Shown here: positions 60,798 through 64,000 of the stretch, one piece after another
Position numbering within the stretch: position 1 is the first letter of the stretch
Layout of the letters: each line of letters opens with the position of its first letter
From: Geobacter sp.
Lineage (GTDB): Bacteria > Desulfobacterota > Desulfuromonadia > Geobacterales > Pseudopelobacteraceae
Reading direction: 5' to 3'
Assembly (NCBI GenBank): GCA_009684515.1
Contig: WKKS01000001.1
Span: forward strand, 868,001-932,000
Length of the DNA: 64,000 nt
The notes under the pieces: generated by a model
Seen by the model: only the letters and a program-made list of their open reading frames with translations
The model's database searches: none
Told to the model about the DNA's origin: nothing
Made by a program: the position numbers and the translations under genes

Positions 60798-61670
60798 CTA
60801 ACCCGTTTTCCTGTAGACCGTCGAAGCGACCGCTTTGAAATCAACATCCAGGCCGCTAAGCGTCTCTGAATGTCCAATGAACAGGTAGCCGCCCGGTCGC
60901 AACTGGCGATGAAATTTTCTCATCAAAGTTTGTTGGGTCGGTTTGTCGAAATAAATCACAACATTGCGACAGAAAATGATGTCCATTTTTTCTGCAATGC
61001 CAAAATCATCATCCATAAAATTAATTCTGCGAAATGAGACCAGCGAACGCAGTTTTGGAGATATACGAACAAGAGACCTGTTTTTTTCCCTGCTTCGCAA
61101 TAAATACTTCTTTTTGAGATTTAACGGAATCGGGTCTGTTCGCTCTTCCGGATAGATTGCTATTTTGGCGGTTTGCAGCACGTGTGTACAAATGTCCGAG
61201 GCTGTGATGTTTGTTCTGAATTCGGGACGACCATCCGCAAATTCAGAAAGCACCATTGCCAGGGTATAAGGCTCTTCTCCAGTTGAACAACCGGCACTCC
61301 AAATTCGCAGCGGATCGTTGGTCAGGTCGCCACGCCCCCTCATAATTGAGGGGATAGCCGTCTTCACCATAAAATCAAAATGGGCCGGTTCCCGGAAAAA
61401 ATCAGTCTTGTTGGTGGTTACCACATCAATTAAATGAACCAGTTCACTGTCGTGCCCATCCTGACTGAAAACATAGTCGGCGTATTCTTCAAAAGAGGGG
61501 ATGGAATTTGCTTTGAGTCGTTTCTGAAGACGTGCTTCAAGCATGGTCTTTTTGGCAAGCGGCATTTTAATGCCGACGCTTTCGTAAATCAGGCCGCTGA
61601 ATCTGTGAAATTCACGTTCACGAAGCGTAGCCGGAAGATGAGGTCGAACAGTATTGCCGAAAGCGGTCAC
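60798..61670 (-). CDS. cheR: Chemotaxis protein methyltransferase
   Basis: 290 residues, GTG start with AAAGG 8 bases upstream. The N-terminal helical domain is followed by the SAM motif IWSAGCSTGEEPYTLAMVLS and FCRNVVIYFD near residue 235. It methylates chemoreceptors. No C-terminal TPR is present. It lies between cheA and cheB in the operon. Confidence 0.96.
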   Translation of the reverse strand: MTAFGNTVRPHLPATLREREFHRFSGLIYESVGIKMPLAKKTMLEARLQKRLKANSIPSFEEYADYVFSQDGHDSELVHLIDVVTTNKTDFFREPAHFDFMVKTAIPSIMRGRGDLTNDPLRIWSAGCSTGEEPYTLAMVLSEFADGRPEFRTNITASDICTHVLQTAKIAIYPEERTDPIPLNLKKKYLLRSREKNRSLVRISPKLRSLVSFRRINFMDDDFGIAEKMDIIFCRNVVIYFDKPTQQTLMRKFHRQLRPGGYLFIGHSETLSGLDVDFKAVASTVYRKTG

Positions 61671-61716
61671 ATCATAATCCTTTCACAGCTTATATGTTTC
61701 GACGTGCCAAAAAACA

Positions 61717-63843
61717 TCAGACTGCCGCAGCTTCCAGATTTTCGGCCGATTGAAGAAGTATCGCCATGTCAAGAATCAGAGCCACCGTGCCGTCGCCCAA
61801 AATGGTCGCACCGGAAATGCCCTTCACATCGCGGTACATTTTCCCCAGAGATTTAATGACCGTTTGATGTTCTCCCACTACATGATCAACCACAAAGCCC
61901 ACTTTGGTGCCATGAATATCCGCTATCACAATCTGTTCAATGTCCGGACGCGAATCTTCGATTTTGAAATGCTTGCGCAGCGGAATGTATGGAATGATCG
62001 CACCCCTGACGTTGGCGAGATTGCGGCCATGGGAATTTCTGATATCCTCCCGGGTCAACTCGACACATTCTTCGACCGCCGCCAGCGGCAAAACAAAGTG
62101 CTCCTTCCCGATCTTAACCAGAAGACTGTCAATGATTGCCAGGGTAAGCGGAATCTTGAGAGTTATTGTAGTGCCTGTGCCGCGAACGCTGTCCACTCCG
62201 ATTGAGCCACGCAACCCGTCAATACCACGCTTGACCACATCCATTCCAACTCCGCGACCGGAAACATTGGTCACCTTGGCGGCAGTGGAAAAACCGGGAG
62301 CGAAGATCTGGGCGTATATTTCCTTGTCTGAAACCTCACTGTTGGCCGGCAACAAGCCACGCTCTATCGCCTTGTTCCGAATCGTGTCCCGGTCCAGACC
62401 CGCGCCGTCATCCCGGATGGTAATCAGCACGGAATCACCGGAATGTTCAGCGCCAAGAAAAACCGTACCGACTGACGATTTTCCCGAGGCCGTCCTTACA
62501 TCCGGCATTTCTATGCCATGATCGATGCTGTTGCGAATGATATGAACCAGCGGGTCATTCAATTTTTCGATGACGGTTTTATCAAGCTCGGTTTCCGCTC
62601 CAAATGTTTCCATCTCGATCTCTTTGCCAAGTTCCTGCGACAAATCCCGAACCAGGCGCTTGAACTTGCTAAAAGTACTGCCAATCGGAAGCATGCGGAT
62701 ATTAAGCGCCGTATCACGCAATTCGTTTGTCAGCCTCTCCACTTCCTCAGCGATGGCGATGTAGGTCGAATCTCCTCCGGCCAGCGAAACCTGTGAAAGG
62801 TGAGCCTGAACAGTAACCATCTCCCCCACCAGATTTATCAGCTGGTCCAGTTTCTCTGCCGGCACCCGGATGCTGGCGGCGGCTTCCTGCTGTGGCGCTG
62901 CGCTCCGTTCCTGGCGAACGCCCTTGACATGCTGCTGTTCCACCAGGGCCGATTGCACCTTTTCCGGCGTTACAATTCCCTGTTCGACCAATAATTCGCC
63001 GAATCGCTTCTGGAGCATCAGGATTTTCTGCATCTCTACCGGTGAGAGATCGCCACGCTCTACCAGGATGTCACCCAGTTTTTTGTAGCCCTGATCGCGA
63101 TCAATCAAACCACTGCTGTCAATCATTTCAATTTTGATTTCGCAATCGTCTTCGATAAAGATGAAGACATCCCTTATGGCGTCCTCACCCCGAGTAGTTG
63201 TGAGGATGATGTCCCAGTAAATGTAGCACTGCTCGCCGACGAGATTGTCAATCAATGGAATATCATCAAATTGAGCCACAACGTGACAGGTTCCCAGAGC
63301 CCTGAGTTCGTTGATCAGCGAGATCGGGTTTGTACCGCACAGCAATAGTTCGCGGGTTGGACGGAAACGTATGCGCCATGTTATTTCGTCCGCCAGTTCG
63401 GATACGGAAACGGGCGGGAGCTGTATTGCCGGAATATCCGACGAGCCTTTCGGAGGGGATTCAGGCTGCGGGAGCAGCTGACGCAAACTTATGATGAGCT
63501 CATCACCAATGCTGCGGTCAACCTCTCCCGCTCCGGCTGAGAAATCCAATAGAGCGGAAATATGGTCGCGCGATTTCAGAGTCAGATCCAAAAGTCGTTT
63601 GGTGACCGTCATCTTGCCGTTTCGGACCATATCAAAGACCGTTTCAACTTCATGGGTGAAGGCGGCAATTTCATCAAAGCCGAACATGGCGCCAGAGCCC
63701 TTGATGGTGTGCATGGCCCGGAAAACTCGATTTATCAGATCCGTGTCCTCCGGAGTCTCTTCCAGGTCAAGCAGTGAGGTTTCCAGCTCGCTTAACAGTT
63801 CTCCGGCCTCTTCTCGATAGGTTGCTATGGCTTGCTCCATCAT
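61717..63843 (-). CDS. cheA: Chemotaxis histidine kinase with extra repeats
   Basis: 708 residues. Hpt domain with phospho-His45 in FRAMHTIKGSGAMF, a P2-like region (residues 150-240), two MshEN-like repeats at 253-304 (KLGDILVERGDLSPVEMQKI, FGELLVEQGIVTPEKVQSAL), the dimer domain, HATPase (N box HIIRNSIDHGIE, G box DDGAGLD) and the CheW-like tail. It phosphorylates CheY and CheB. The extra repeats are not standard for CheA. Confidence 0.95.
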   Translation of the reverse strand: MMEQAIATYREEAGELLSELETSLLDLEETPEDTDLINRVFRAMHTIKGSGAMFGFDEIAAFTHEVETVFDMVRNGKMTVTKRLLDLTLKSRDHISALLDFSAGAGEVDRSIGDELIISLRQLLPQPESPPKGSSDIPAIQLPPVSVSELADEITWRIRFRPTRELLLCGTNPISLINELRALGTCHVVAQFDDIPLIDNLVGEQCYIYWDIILTTTRGEDAIRDVFIFIEDDCEIKIEMIDSSGLIDRDQGYKKLGDILVERGDLSPVEMQKILMLQKRFGELLVEQGIVTPEKVQSALVEQQHVKGVRQERSAAPQQEAAASIRVPAEKLDQLINLVGEMVTVQAHLSQVSLAGGDSTYIAIAEEVERLTNELRDTALNIRMLPIGSTFSKFKRLVRDLSQELGKEIEMETFGAETELDKTVIEKLNDPLVHIIRNSIDHGIEMPDVRTASGKSSVGTVFLGAEHSGDSVLITIRDDGAGLDRDTIRNKAIERGLLPANSEVSDKEIYAQIFAPGFSTAAKVTNVSGRGVGMDVVKRGIDGLRGSIGVDSVRGTGTTITLKIPLTLAIIDSLLVKIGKEHFVLPLAAVEECVELTREDIRNSHGRNLANVRGAIIPYIPLRKHFKIEDSRPDIEQIVIADIHGTKVGFVVDHVVGEHQTVIKSLGKMYRDVKGISGATILGDGTVALILDMAILLQSAENLEAAAV

Positions 63844-63885
63844 TATGTAGAACCTCGTATGATCAGTTTCCAGATTTATGCCGAA

Positions 63886-64000
63886 TCACCCCAGCACTTT
63901 TTTCACAACGGCAATCAGCTGCTCAGGCTTGAACGGCTTGACAATCCAGCCGGTGGCCCCGGCCGATTTACCTTCGGCCTTGCGGGAATCCTGTGATTCG
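63886..64000 (-). CDS. Response regulator, C-terminal end only (CheY-like)
   Basis: The frame reads in from beyond the window and ends at 63886. The visible 38 residues contain ATGWIVKPFKPEQLIAVVKK, the conserved Lys-Pro-Phe near the end of a receiver. The stop lies 42 bases before cheA. A CheY-like protein is likely, given the operon. Confidence 0.8.
   Translation of the reverse strand, partial: ESQDSRKAEGKSAGATGWIVKPFKPEQLIAVVKKVLG

Noticed and set aside
1-64000. CRISPR arrays, insertion sequences, tRNA or rRNA genes, attachment sites
   Set aside because: Read for but not seen: no regular spaced repeats, transposase genes, cloverleaf-like stretches or integrase genes.

Overview
This window looks like the chromosome of a member of the Geobacteraceae / Desulfuromonadales (former delta-proteobacteria). 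The reasons are the gene families and their order: a Geobacter-style flhA-flhF-flhG-fliA-flgFG-flgAHIJ-flgNKL cluster, an acetyl-CoA hydrolase/CoA-transferase of the type used for acetate activation, a fused B12-binding radical SAM/DUF2344 protein next to RNase G, many receiver, PilZ, GGDEF and HD-GYP proteins, and sigma-54 features. This placement is an inference; no database was searched.

Layout. 1-2.9 kb: a 5'-truncated HEAT-repeat protein coupled to an HD-GYP protein. 2.9-4.3 kb: a MATE exporter. 4.3-17.1 kb: one long minus-strand flagellar operon reading flhA, flhF, flhG, fliA, flgF, flgG, flgA, a newly noticed 35-codon gene, flgH, flgI, flgJ, flgN, flgK, flgL, then a strong terminator. 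A sigma-54-like promoter precedes flhA, and a sigma-28-like promoter lies inside flgN. 17.2-20 kb: IHF/HU, SSB, a small membrane zinc-ribbon protein, and a roadblock/DUF4388 pair. 20-25.8 kb: CoA-transferase with a long leader, Dabb protein, cytidylate-kinase-like protein, Smr protein, OmpA-type lipoprotein, PfkB kinase. 25.8-31.8 kb: TPR lipoprotein, RodZ-like protein, two lone receivers, a universal stress protein, a receiver-histidine kinase and an FAD dehydrogenase. 31.8-40.6 kb: a minus-strand operon lon-mlaE-EVE-mlaF-mlaD-two M16 peptidases-hemerythrin. 40.7-46.5 kb: an unknown gene, a 20-codon leader-like peptide with its own promoter and terminator, then a MacA/MacB-type exporter, HIT protein and a third M16 peptidase. 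46.5-56.1 kb: PilZ protein, transglutaminase-like protein, GGDEF response regulator, rpe, rsmB, radical SAM protein and RNase G. 56.2-59.1 kb: a ribbon-helix-helix gene and a sigma-54 activator with ferredoxin and hydrogenase-like sensor domains. 59.1-64 kb: chemotaxis genes cheD, cheB, cheR, cheA and the end of a CheY-like receiver.

Most unusual points. (1) The 758-residue sigma-54 activator keeps the cluster-binding cysteines of an [FeFe]-hydrogenase H-cluster domain but has changed the catalytic ones. It is followed on the same strand by a ribbon-helix-helix gene with a -24/-12 promoter, a palindrome at the predicted start of transcription and a possible upstream activator site, which suggests a small regulatory module. 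(2) A 20-residue peptide with an RFRIR motif and its own terminator lies upstream of a MacAB-like exporter. (3) A 35-codon gene is translationally coupled on both sides between flgA and flgH. (4) CheA carries two repeats resembling the MshEN c-di-GMP-binding motif.
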